Of a stretch of DNA of 64,000 nucleotides, positions 11,327-20,946 are shown piece by piece. The stretch's first letter is position 1; every line of letters starts with the position of its first letter. Source of the stretch: Hymenopellis radicata (lineage: Eukaryota > Basidiomycota > Agaricomycetes > Agaricales > Physalacriaceae); assembly GCA_015501595.1 (NCBI GenBank), contig JADNRX010000003.1:310001-374000 (forward strand), read 5' to 3'. Under the pieces are notes generated by a model. The model made no database searches. It worked only from the letters and a program-made list of their open reading frames with translations, and was not told the DNA's origin. Both the position numbers and the translations under genes were made by a program.

Positions 11327-13488
11327 ATGGTACGCTCCTCGCTACTCCTCGCGATAACTTCTTCTGAAAGCGGTGTGTAGCCGACTTGTATAACGTGCGG
11401 TGGCACCGTCATCGAGTACGATGCGGCTGCTGGGAACGGATTCTGCGTCGCCTGCGGGACTGTCATTGAAGAGAACACCATCGTGAATGAGGTCGTTTTC
11501 GGGGAGACGAGCAACGGTGCGGCGATGGTGCAAGGATCGTTCGTGGCCATGGGCTCCAGTGCGTTTTTTTCCTCCATTTTTTCCGTGATTTGTGGGCCTT
11601 ATCGTGGACATCCAGCGCACGCGAGGATGGGTGGCCCGTTTGGCAACAGGGGAAACTCGGAGAGCAGGGAGCAGACAATCGCGAATGGTATGGGTTTTCC
11701 CTTGCTTTGCTTCTCCTATTGACGTTGGGCGTTAGCGAATAAGAAGATCCAGAGCATTGCGAATATTCTCCGGCTGTCCGAGTCGGTGTGTCTCGCTGCG
11801 ACGAGGCTGTATACGCTTGCGGTGGAACACAAGTTCACCAAGGGCCGCAAGAGCATGAATGTCGTCGCTGTGTGTCTCTACGTCGCGTGCAGGCAGAAGG
11901 AAACACGGAATTACATGTTGATTGATTTCTCCGACTTGCTTCAGGTGCGTACTATGCCATGGTTCACTTGTACTTGGTTCTCATATCACTTCCAGGTTAA
12001 TGTCTTTGAACTCGGCCACACATATCTCCAGCTCGTCCAGACCTTGAATCTTCGTCTTCCCCTCGTCGATCCATCTCATTATATTTCTCGATTCTCTGCT
12101 CTACTGGAATTCGGTGACGAAACGCACAAGGTTGCCACTGATGCTGTTCGTCTCGTACAGCGCTTCGACCGGGACTGGATGACTCGGGGGCGTCGGCCAG
12201 CCGGTATCTGCGGTGCGGCTCTTTTGCTGGCGGCCCGTATGAATAACTTTCGACGAAGTGTGGAGGAGATTGTTCAGGTCGTCAAGATTGCGGACACGAC
12301 GCTCAAGAAGCGTTTAGAGGAGTTCAAGAATACGCCGAGTGGCGAGCTTACCGTTGGAGACTTTAGGAGTGTTTGGTTAGAAGCTGAAGTTGATCCTCCG
12401 GCGTTTACAAAGGGACGGGAGAAGGAAGAGGAAGAGCGGCTTGCAAGGGAGGGAGGTGAGGAGGTGGCTAAGAAGCTGAAGAAAAAGAAACGGAAGGGTA
12501 AAAGGAAACGTGAAGACTCTGACGATGAAGAGCAGGAAACGCTTGAAACGGAGCTAAACCTGGACACTACATCAACGCCTGCACCTGCCATCGATCCCGC
12601 CCTGCTTAACGCTGGTATTCTGGCTGGCACGTCCACCGAACCTCCGCCACTTTTCCTTCCTGAACCTGAAGATTATCCTGCTACCTCTGATTCTACCCTT
12701 GTCGCCTCTTCTTCCATGCCAATAGAGGACACCGTATCTACCGCTGTCGCCCAAGAAGTCTCCACATTCCTTTACACCACTCAGGGTACCAAACTGTCGG
12801 AGGCACTCGACGAAGCTGAGCAACGACGGCTTGCTGAGATTGAGGTCGGAGACGAGTTGACTGGTCTAGACGAGGAGGAACTTGATAGGTTTTTGCTTAC
12901 CGACGAGGAGGTCAAGATCAAGGAGCGCGTGTGGGTTGAGATAAATCGTGACTATCTGGAGGCATTGGCAGGTAGGTGATCATTCGACGCGTTGACAAGC
13001 CATTTTTGCTGAGTGGATGTTCTGCAGCGAAAGGTGACCAATCGTCGGAGCGAGTTCCGAAAAGCCGAAAAGTGCGTCCGTTCGAGTCCTGCTGTTTTCG
13101 TTATTGTTTCTTACCTTTGCTACAGCGTCGGAAAGTCAAACCGAGGGATTCGGAGTCTGCCCATGGCGCTACTACGGCGGAGAGTGTGCGGAATCTCATC
13201 AAGAAGAATCCAAAGTACAGCAAGCGCATCAATTACGACGCGTTGAAGGATCTGTTTGTGAACGCTGACGGGATGCCGAATATGGACGAGAAGGACGAGG
13301 CGCAGCTGTATACTCTCGACGATAAGGGAGAGGATATGGATATGGGGGCGCCGCTGGTGATCATAGAGAACGACTCTAAACCGCTGCCTCTAATTCACGA
13401 AGAGGAGAAGGACGATGATAAGGACGACGATGAGGACGACGAGGAGCAGCCGATGTCATGGCTGGATGCGTATGAACAAGAAGTTTGA
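11327..13488 (+). CDS. BRF1: RNA polymerase III initiation factor TFIIIB subunit Brf1
   Basis: TFIIB-related factor that recruits RNA polymerase III to tRNA and 5S genes. Seven exons (11327-11329, 11381-11558, 11616-11687, 11736-11944, 11996-12971, 13028-13071, 13126-13488) give 614 aa. The first coding exon is only the ATG. Exon 2 opens with a zinc ribbon (CITCGG ... FCVACGTVIEE). Two cyclin-like repeats follow, with the diagnostic ARMGGPFGNR, ESREQTIAN, NVVAVCLYVACRQ, DFSDLLQVNVFELG and HKVATDAVRLVQRF. The C-terminal half is charged (KKLKKKKRKGKRKRE) and includes the conserved Brf homology block RINYDALKDLF before a very acidic end. Skipping the ATG-only exon would lose the zinc ribbon start. 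Assignment is very secure. Confidence 0.95.
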
Positions 13489-13838
13489 GAAGCTGTTTTT
13501 TAGTTATACGTTATGTATCGATACTTTATGTATTTCCTTCAGCTGTACGTGCATGTCGTGTCACTGATTTTACCATGGGTTTATGGTCTTTCTCCGATTC
13601 TACGCACCTGTTAGGGTGGGCAATGTCAACTGTGGCGTTGCCCAACAATGGTGACCATGATGCATTGACTATATGAATCTGATGATTACCATCCTCCGTT
13701 TTCGTTGAGGAAGTTGCTGTTATCTATCGGACTCGCATGGAGGTTAGACGACCGATAGACGAAATGAACTGTACAATTCAGAATATCATATTTGACGTGC
13801 ATGAATACTTGGGGAATGATCCCAAGTCGTCAACACAA
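13489..13838. other. BRF1 3' flank, no gene seen
   Basis: 350 bp with stops in all frames. AT-rich 3' untranslated-like sequence right after the BRF1 stop (TTTTAGTTATACGTTATG). Nothing else recognised. Confidence 0.4.
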
Positions 13839-14045
13839 GCGAAACAAAAGGTTCTGTCCTGTGCCGTTAATAGCGCTGACTGAACTATCACAGCAGTCGA
13901 GTGTAGAGCCTCAGTCAGTCCTACACGAAACTCTAGGTAGCGGCCAGGCTCGAGTTGCTCAACTGACCATGGGAGTAGCCAGGTAAACTATGCCTACCAT
14001 ACGAGCAAGTGTTGATATACTACACTCCGACTACTACTATCTATA
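13839..14045 (+). repeat. Direct repeat, copy 1 (with 16523-16745)
   Basis: About 200 bp matching 16523-16745 in the same orientation. Shared landmarks are GCGAAACAAAAGG, CAGCAGTCGAGTGTAGAGCC, CAGTCAGTCCTACACG, GGCCAGGCTCGAGTTGCTCA and the pyrimidine/purine track ACTACACT(A/C)CGACTACTACTA. The copies differ by several substitutions and small indels. Together they flank the caspase-like gene. No LTR-type TG...CA ends or target duplication were found, so the nature of the repeat is open. Confidence 0.75.
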
Positions 14046-14236
14046 CAAGTAGACTGTTGAAGCTAAGTAGTACAACCAGGTACAACTAGCGTGCTGCCGG
14101 GCGTGCCGTGCCGAAATATGCCGAGGGTGCCGATGGTTTTTTGTTCGGAATATCATTGTCGACGGCTGGTTCAAGAGCCTTTCTACACCCAGTAGGTTTC
14201 CATTATCATTTCTTGCCTCTTATATTGCATTAAGAT
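14046..14236. promoter_or_regulatory. Upstream region of the caspase-like gene
   Basis: 191 bp with a run of diverged GTGCCG/TGCCGAG words at 14088-14130, then a T/C-rich stretch and the sequence CTTATATTGC (14219-14228) shortly before the ATG, a weak TATA-like site. Function is inferred from position only. Confidence 0.3.
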
Positions 14237-15667
14237 ATGCTTTACTTTTGCGGTATCCTCGGAGCGAGTGATGCACAGCTTGATGATAGGATGGTCACGG
14301 ATATCGCCGTCGCTGCGGCACTAGTCGAAAGTTCTTCGACAACCACCCAAATCTACAGTATCCTCCCTTTTCGCTCGTTCGCGAGTAATCGCTTCAAGTT
14401 TGGCGACCCCAAGGCGGATCGCCTCGAGGTTCCGGTACCTGACGATTCCCTCGTCGTGGTCAACAGGAACGGCGCCTCCCTCAAGAACGTCTTTCTTCAG
14501 AAAATCACCACCCTCACCACCAGAATGTGTCCACAAGATCAGCTCATCATATTTATTGCAGCTCATGGGGAAGACGACGAGGGAGAAGTGTTAATCGGCG
14601 AACAGCGTCTTCAGATAAAAGATGTTGCAGCTGCGGTACGAAACAATGCAAAGACCATACTCTGGTCTACCGCTTGTTTCTCGGGAAAGTGGTTGGAAGG
14701 GGATGTGCCTTGGCGAGGGTATGTTGCCGCACCATCTAACCAGGAGTCGGACTTCGCATCTCTGGCAGCCGACCAAAACATAATCCTGGCCCTTCCATAC
14801 TGCTCTCTTTCGGTGTCGGCCAAACCCCAACATTACTTCAAGGAGCCAACCCCTATCCAAGATTCCTCCCGCCGGTCTCTGCACGACTGTGCTGACCACG
14901 CGAATGAATGTCGAAAAGATTTGAGTTGGACTTATGGAGCCAACACGATCGCGGACCCTTTCACTCAGTGGCCTCTTCCAGTTCCTCAACTGACCAGCAA
15001 GGTCTTGAATCGCTTCAAACTCCTCAGATATATTCATTCTACTCCAACAACAACACTGAAAACGACCAAGGCAGCATCATTCCGTCGCCAAATCGAGCAG
15101 CTCCCTCCCATTCCTGGACTGAACCTACAGGAACTCAAGGAATCCGGAGGGACCTTATTGGATACTACAATCAGTTCAGCTCATTTGGTCTATCTTTCCG
15201 GTTGCCTCCAAAGGCCCAACCTCACTCAGGTGGATGTGTGCGTTCTCTCCTCGGCCTTCAATCACAGGCGCCAGTGCCAGCTTGCCATCGAGACCTATCT
15301 CGACTGGGTCGGTTGGCGGAGCAAGAGGCCACCCCAATGGGATTTCTCCGGAGGAGGCGGCGCATTGGAGCAAGAAATGGTAGCAGGAGATACGGAGGCG
15401 GCAGCTTGGCAAGCTTTCTTCTGCTGGAAACCTGAAGTTGCCGGCTGGCGCAAGTTGACGTGGACAGATATCCGTCAGCAGTTGGCTCTGGCGTGGGAGG
15501 GAGCCGGGAAGCCCGCCTTCTCAGCCGCACAATTCTTGGCTGTTGCAGGGATCATGGACAATCTTAAGAAGGTAGATATCTTGATCTCGTCTCCTAGTCT
15601 TCAGGGGGTTGTGCACCTCATCAGTAGCTTCCATCACAATGCCAGCTCGCCTCCTTTGTCCTCGTGA
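14237..15667 (+). CDS. Caspase-fold-like (C13/C14-type) putative peptidase
   Basis: Uninterrupted 476-aa protein. The part 95-152 looks like a caspase/legumain-fold core: a hydrophobic strand ending in catalytic-type His (LIIFIAAHGEDDEGE, His110) and, about 35 residues later, a second strand ending in a Cys (TILWSTACFSGKW, Cys147), the spacing expected of clan CD peptidases. The region before it (Asp-rich strand-helix units, DDSLVVVNRNGASLKNVFL) would be the preceding Rossmann-like strands. The C-terminal 250 residues are not recognised. No signal peptide is visible. Gene and flanks lie between two direct repeats and carry no introns, unlike most neighbours. Peptidase activity is an inference from two short motifs; the substrate is unknown. 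Similar stand-alone proteins seem to occur in other mushrooms, but I cannot verify homologues here. Confidence 0.62.
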   Translation: MLYFCGILGASDAQLDDRMVTDIAVAAALVESSSTTTQIYSILPFRSFASNRFKFGDPKADRLEVPVPDDSLVVVNRNGASLKNVFLQKITTLTTRMCPQDQLIIFIAAHGEDDEGEVLIGEQRLQIKDVAAAVRNNAKTILWSTACFSGKWLEGDVPWRGYVAAPSNQESDFASLAADQNIILALPYCSLSVSAKPQHYFKEPTPIQDSSRRSLHDCADHANECRKDLSWTYGANTIADPFTQWPLPVPQLTSKVLNRFKLLRYIHSTPTTTLKTTKAASFRRQIEQLPPIPGLNLQELKESGGTLLDTTISSAHLVYLSGCLQRPNLTQVDVCVLSSAFNHRRQCQLAIETYLDWVGWRSKRPPQWDFSGGGGALEQEMVAGDTEAAAWQAFFCWKPEVAGWRKLTWTDIRQQLALAWEGAGKPAFSAAQFLAVAGIMDNLKKVDILISSPSLQGVVHLISSFHHNASSPPLSS

Positions 15668-16449
15668 ATGTTATCATATATAGATGAATTGGATGTAATT
15701 TCTTCTGAATGGCAAACTAGTCAAGTCTTATGATCGGTCTGTGTCATGCTGTTCCGCCACACCTACCAAGCCTGAATGGAGCGCGAGTTTGACCGAGTTT
15801 GCTCGTGACCGCTCCAACTTCTTGCTCACTGGATCTTCCTAGACCTCAATCTGGGGGCTTCAGTGGACTGTTTTCTACCTAATGTGTGGCACATCGAGTC
15901 TGGGACGTCTTGAATTAATGACCAGCAATGACCTCCACGCCCTCTGTACCCGAAACGACGCGTCTATCGCCTTTTCTGCGGGTATGCCGGTCTCACAAGA
16001 CTGGGCAAATTTTCTTGGCGAGTGTCTTCCCTGGCTCTACCTACCTACGTACGCCGTAGACGTTCAAAAGCTGGAGGATGTCCGCATCTTGACTCAAGCG
16101 ACTTATCGGCCGGTGGTGTTTATGACACGAGCTAGCGACAGGCGCGAAGTGAGCCGAGGGTGCCGGTGGCGTAACCATTGCACTCGTCCAGTACGACGGG
16201 ATTACTCGCATTGAAGCATAGTGGCCTTTACATACGCGAACAAGACGCGTCTCAACGCAGCCGATAATTTCTGGTTGCTCCACACCCTAACGGGCTGCGT
16301 GGGAATCCCTGCAAGCGAGATTCATTCAACTGTAAGTTCTTTCTCTCTTTGGCAACTCGGCTGCCACATTTTCCACAACTTTCTTCTCCCATTGAGGTGC
16401 GCATCATCATGGAGGCTGTCTTCAAAGTAGATACTGACTGGTGATTAAG
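15668..16449. other. Degenerate coding-like region, no gene called
   Basis: 782 bp. Two stretches look like remnants of coding sequence on the plus strand: 15958-16130 (VSQDWANFLGECLPWLYLPTYAVDVQKLEDV) and 16222-16330 (FTYANKTRLNAADNFWLLH then LTGCVGIPASEIHST, just before a GTAAGT donor-like site at 16331). They are in different frames without a convincing intron between them. I do not recognise the family. It may be a broken gene or a poorly conserved one. Confidence 0.35.
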
Positions 16450-16584
16450 ATGCAGTTCCAAAGCCTCCTTATGTTCGTTCTCTCCGCCGCCGTCGCGGGG
16501 TCCCAAAATGGATCCGATGAGTGCGAAACAAAAGGTCTGTCCTGTCCCGTTAATGGACTGAACTTTCACAGCAGTCGAGTGTAG
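16450..16584 (+). CDS. Candidate small secreted peptide (low confidence)
   Basis: A 44-codon frame starts with a good signal-peptide-like segment (MQFQSLLMFVLSAAVAGSQ) followed by a short polar tail with two cysteines (DECETKGLSCPVNG). Reading through gives a stop at 16582-16584. Alternatively a 37-nt GT-AG segment (16535-16571) could be removed, giving a tail with VECRASVS ending at 16627. The 3' half is inside the direct repeat copy 2, and the other repeat copy lacks the signal-peptide part. It could be a gene fragment rather than a functional gene. There is no family match. Confidence 0.3.
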   Translation: MQFQSLLMFVLSAAVAGSQNGSDECETKGLSCPVNGLNFHSSRV

Positions 16585-16745
16585 AGCCTCAGTCAGTCCT
16601 ACACGCCCGTCAGGAAACTCTAGGTAGCCGGCCAGGCTCGAGTTGCTCAACTGACCACGGGGGAGGAGGGCTAGCCAGGTAACCTGATGCCTACAATATG
16701 AACAAGCGTTGATAGACTACACTACTGGACTACACTACTCTACAA
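16523..16745 (+). repeat. Direct repeat, copy 2 (with 13839-14045)
   Basis: Second copy of the roughly 200-bp repeat, same orientation as copy 1. It contains the same core words (CAGCAGTCGAGTGTAGAGCC, GGCCAGGCTCGAGTTGCTCA). It carries small insertions relative to copy 1 (for example CCCGTCAGG at 16606-16614) and runs into the inverted repeat at 16691-16775. Confidence 0.75.
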
Positions 16746-16775
16746 CTACTATATCAATGCTTGTTCATATTGTAG
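16691..16775. repeat. Inverted repeat (hairpin) with 24-nt arms
   Basis: Left arm 16691-16714 and right arm 16752-16775 are reverse complements except for one base. The arm begins CTACAATATGAACAAGC. The 37-nt loop is itself made of ACTACACTAC-type repeats. Copy 1 of the direct repeat has only a diverged left arm and no right arm, so the dyad is specific to this copy. It could be the end of a small mobile element or a foldback. Confidence 0.7.
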
Positions 16776-17322
16776 ACAGAGGTTGCCTGGGGGCGTGCGA
16801 CGCATCGTCGGTCTGTGACTAGCTGCAATCATTCAGTCTATCCAGAGAGGATCAGGCCTTATAACTCTTAGCTCAGGATTTGTAGGCCTGCAAGAGATAG
16901 TGAGTATTGCACTGTAGGCAGAGTGAAACGGAGTTCAGGAGTGGTGAGTGAGGAGAAGTAATTTCGATCGCGTTCAATGGTTTGGACATCAACAGAAGGA
17001 CGCAACATGTCGCGTCCGATAAAACACCTTGTAACGAGATTTCGAAATATAGATTGTGCCTTTCATGGTGAGGAGGTCGCCTGAAAAGTCCGAGTTACTC
17101 ATGACGGTAAAAGGAGCAAGTTCAGCGTCTGATTCAAGGGTTTCTCCCCTCGAGCTGGAGAGGACAAAGTACTTGCATCGACGTTTGTTCAACTTGGTTA
17201 TCTCAATTCTACTTAGTCTATTGCTCTCCGAGTACTTATGCTGACCATTCACCAGTAATCGCGACCGGCTTTACGTTCCATGTCTATAATTTAATGCATA
17301 TAAATACACAGAATCCTCCGCC
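16776..17322. other. Intergenic, no gene seen
   Basis: About 550 bp between the hairpin and the MITE. Short frames only; no domain or repeat recognised. Confidence 0.4.
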
Positions 17323-17325
17323 CTA

Positions 17326-17638
17326 CACCGCCGGCAAAACCCACCGTGGTTACTTTTCAACCACGTCCATCGTGGTTGTTACCGTGGTTGCAAACATTTT
17401 AGGAGCGTGTTGATGATCCTCGCGGCTTCATGCCGCACTGCTGAGATGGTATTGTCACGGCGGTGCCGCTGACGGCACACACTGGGACACTGAGCACATC
17501 TGCCGGAAAGCCGCTGTTCGCCGTGGCGGCAAGTGGTGAGACACGACCTATAAGCATTTTTGCAACCACGGCACGTACCACGGTGCAACCACGGCGGACG
17601 TGGTTGCGTTTCAACCACGCTGGGTTTTGCCGCCGGTG
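17326..17638. mobile_element. MITE, 313 bp, with long imperfect terminal inverted repeats
   Basis: The two ends are reverse complements over about 75 bp. Left end: CACCGCCGGCAAAACCCA, then GTGGTT...CAACCACGTCC and CCGTGGTTGCAAA. The right end read on the minus strand gives CACCGGCGGCAAAACCCA with the same CAACCACGTCC and CCGTGGTTGCAAA words. Both sides are flanked by the triplet CTA (17323-17325 and 17639-17641), a likely 3-bp target duplication. The 160-bp interior has no coding potential. A 3-bp duplication and CAC-type ends fit PIF/Harbinger or CACTA-type non-autonomous elements. The element sits about 30 bp past the RGP1 stop codon. Confidence 0.85.
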
Positions 17639-17669
17639 CTATGATGAACAAGTAAAGATGTGACACAAC

Positions 17670-20560
17670 CTAGACAGTGAACACAACATCCGAGGCCTTG
17701 AAAGCCGTATTACCAGGCCAGACCTTGATCGGAACCTCGCACTCAACCGTCTCGACTTTCACCGCCTTCCACCCCTCGTCCCCACCACCAAAATCCACCC
17801 CGACACCAACGCCGCCCCCAGGGTCAGCCTTTATACCGTCAACAGTGTCAGGCTCTGCCTCGTCACCGTCATGGTAAGGCCGCTCTGCTGAACCCAGGAG
17901 GGAGGAAGCGATATACGACGCCCATCCTTGGTTCTGAGGTGCAGTGGGAGCTGGCTTCTCCAGAGGCGCTATGCTCTGCGTCGCCCACCACGAGGCACCC
18001 CATTCGCCAGCCATACCATCTCTGACCATGCTCTTCATCCGGACACCCTCTGTTCCCGTGAGCGACGTTTCTGCGCTGACAGAAACCAGGAGACAGAGGC
18101 GAACTTTCCACTCCAGCCCGCCGGGCTTGCAGGATGGATCATCTCCAATAGAAACTTGAAAGGCGGGACTACCGTCGGAAGGAATATCGAGTGTGAAGGT
18201 AGTTCGTAGCATAGACAGTGTAAATGATGAGTGATGCTCTGCATGTATCCTGCGCAGCTGCCGGGAGTTACTTTGAGATGATATTGATGAAGGCAGGAGT
18301 TCTTGGGTTTCTAGCATGGCGGACATCTGCAGGGAGAATTTAGTACATTCGTACAATATGTGAAGAGTAGATTCGTGCCTGTAAAACCCTTGAACGGCTG
18401 GTCCTGTCGTTTATTTCAACGACACCCAAGACTGTCTCTCCCAGTCTGTACGCTGACTTAGTGAATGTGAGCACAGCGACTTTCACGCCATCCTTATTGA
18501 CATCATACGAAACTAACGAAATCAGTAAACGAAACCGAGGACTCAAAACACCACGCATACCTTTCTTGGGGTTTCTTGTCAGGATCTCTACTGCCTCTCG
18601 GCACCCACTGAGCCCACCACCTCCAACATCTTCGTCAGTGTGACTCGAAGAATACCTTCGCCTCCACTCTCGATCAGCCTCATCCACCATCTCGGCTGGA
18701 ATTTTTGATCTTCACCCCATTTGTCGAAGGATCCGGTATGGCACCCACGAGTCGCTCAGCGTAACCTTTCAATTGCTCTAATGATCCCGTCCCCGACTTC
18801 ACTTTTCTTTGCACGCCAACATCTTCAACGACAGATCCTTTTACTTCTGTCCTGTTTCTGATCGGCCACGTTAGATCGTAAGGTCTTGGTATTCGACCCA
18901 CTGGGAAAGCATTAGTGAGAAGTAGGACACCTGTGGTAGAAGAACCTACCGACAACATTGTTGTATATTCTGATCGGAATCTTCATTACCCGACTGAGAC
19001 TGCTTGAGGTGCTACTGCCAGCACGACAAGTACCAACAACCAGTTCATAAGAAAACCTGAATGATCGCCCCCTAAATGTCGGTGGTAAGTTGGCAGGCAA
19101 AGGCATACTATACGTATCTGAGTGTCAAGTTAGGACAGATGTGAGAGCGAACAAGATTACACATACAACTCTTCGATTCTCCAGCTTGTAATGACATGTC
19201 AACGGCCAGCATAACAGGCTGATTTTGAAAGGTTGGTAGAGGAGCGTCGGGATCAATGTCATCGTTGGCGCCAAACCCCATTCTATTCGCGAATGAGGAT
19301 GATGGTGAAAAAGATAAAGATGATGATGGTGTTCGAGGAGTGGATGATGACGAGCTTGAAGGTGGAGAGGATTGGGTCTGCGAAAGTGTAGGTGATAGTA
19401 AGGACAGAAGACCAGACGATATGGAGGATGAACGACTGTGACTCCGCCTCGCCGGAGGACGTTGATGCAGAGAAGAGGTGATGTCCATACTGCCTCCTCC
19501 GAATGACGTGCGCCTTAACGATGACCTCAGATGACCCAACTTCTGAGTATGGTCTGGCAATGTCGGCGAAGACGAGATTGTCAATGTTCCGGCGAGTTGA
19601 GCATAAGAGTAGAGTATGAGTTCGGTATCAGACTTGGGGAATGTCGAGGCGAATGCTGTTTTTTGGAGGAACAAGTAGGTTAGATTGAGGAGGTGGTTGA
19701 CCTAGACCAATCTGAACTGGTCGGCGAGGTCTATATGAGGATGGATAGGCGTGGACAGCATTGGGAGGAAGATGGGAGGAAGGTAGTACTTCCAGATGAG
19801 AAGGGAGAGCGGGTGTAGAGCCATTACGCGTGCCCGAAGACTCGGCGATTGACTCGAGAGCAAGAGAGAATGTCGATGTTGACGAGGAAGGCGACATTAG
19901 ACTGCTAGTCGCACTGGTGGGAGACGCCATTTCCTGTAGATCAAGTTGTCCATCGAGTAACGAGTCTTTACGAGCGTGAGGATGATTAGCGGCGAGTGGT
20001 AGTGTTTCCGACCTAGACAACGGTGATGACACTTTAGGGAACGTGGGATCTGTGAAATGTGTTACAATGCGGAATGAACTATTACAAAACTACATACGCG
20101 ACTGTTGCGCATATGACGCCGACTTGGGAATCTCCGGAACTTGATCTGGCAGTTCTTGAGGTGATGTTGAGACGGAAAGAGATTTGGCAAGCAACCGTTT
20201 CCGGCGCTGCTCAATCAGCTCAGGAAGGACATCGGCACCCTTTGGTCCTAATCCCTGCCCTACAAGACCCCTTCGTATAGGCAATGGATCTATGCTGCGC
20301 TGACGCGTCGGTACAGGTATAGCCGGCGTCCTGGGAGTTCCAGGCGAAGTTGGTGGTTTGGAAAGTGGAGCAGAGCTGATGGAATGCGCTCCCCGTCTGT
20401 GGGTATGAGAATTAGACCTCTGTGATGACTGCGCTGCCTCTGGCGAGTGTGTATTCGTGAAGGTAACAGTCACTGTGAACGTCTCTCCAGCAAAGTAGGA
20501 GGATTGGGATGGTGCCACGGTGACACGTACAGCGGCGTCGGGTTCGCTGGTGGCAGACAT
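17670..20560 (-). CDS. RGP1: Rgp1 family protein (Ric1-Rgp1 GEF subunit, arrestin-like fold)
   Basis: Rgp1 with Ric1 activates the Golgi GTPase Ypt6/Rab6. Seven exons (20560-20098, 20049-19702, 19655-19167, 19117-18950, 18900-18561, 18512-18379, 18326-17670) give 865 aa if one base is ignored. Diagnostic pieces are AVRVTVAPSQSSYFAGETF, TELILYSYAQLAGTL, MPLPANLPPTFRGR with FRFSYELVVGT, CREAVEILTRNPKK and VAVLTFTKSAYRLGETVLGVVE. Long Ser/Pro-rich inserts lie between strands. Exon 5 has one extra base in an A5 run (T5 at 18702-18706 on plus); without it the frame would read IKIPAEMVDEADREW. Intron 6 (18327-18378) must begin GC (ACAG/GCACGA) and has a TACTAAA branch site. The start was chosen at MSATSEPD. 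Confidence 0.85.
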
Positions 20561-20946
20561 TGTGCAACGGCTATGCTTCTGCTATTACCCGTCGGTCTAG
20601 TGCGTCGATTTCTACAGCTGTAAGACACTATATGAACAACGAGTAGGGCCGACAAACCTCCAATAGAATGTACAACACGGAAACAAACATGTACACGCCT
20701 ACCCAACGCGATGAGCATGCAGCTAGAAGCGACCCTAGGTAGAAAGCAGCCTGGTTCTACCTCGTTTTGTTCGTCGTCGTCGTCGCACACAACGAGCTCG
20801 GATATGAAATCGCAATGAGGGAGGATTTCCGATGTCGTGGCTGTGTAATTGTTTGATCTGGCGTGGATTATCGGGCCGAGATCCGCGGCGAGAGCGACTT
20901 GTGATCGCTGCTGCTTAATCTCAACTCGCAACGACTCCTCGTCAAG
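20561..20946. promoter_or_regulatory. Divergent promoter region RGP1/QNS1
   Basis: 386 bp between the two divergent starts. A minus-strand frame is open through much of it but has no recognisable domain and atypical composition, so I treat the region as regulatory and untranslated sequence. No clear TATA box. Confidence 0.45.

Noticed and set aside
13839..16745. LTR retrotransposon interpretation of the direct repeats
   Set aside because: No TG...CA ends, no primer-binding site or polypurine tract, no gag/pol frames, and the internal gene is caspase-like.
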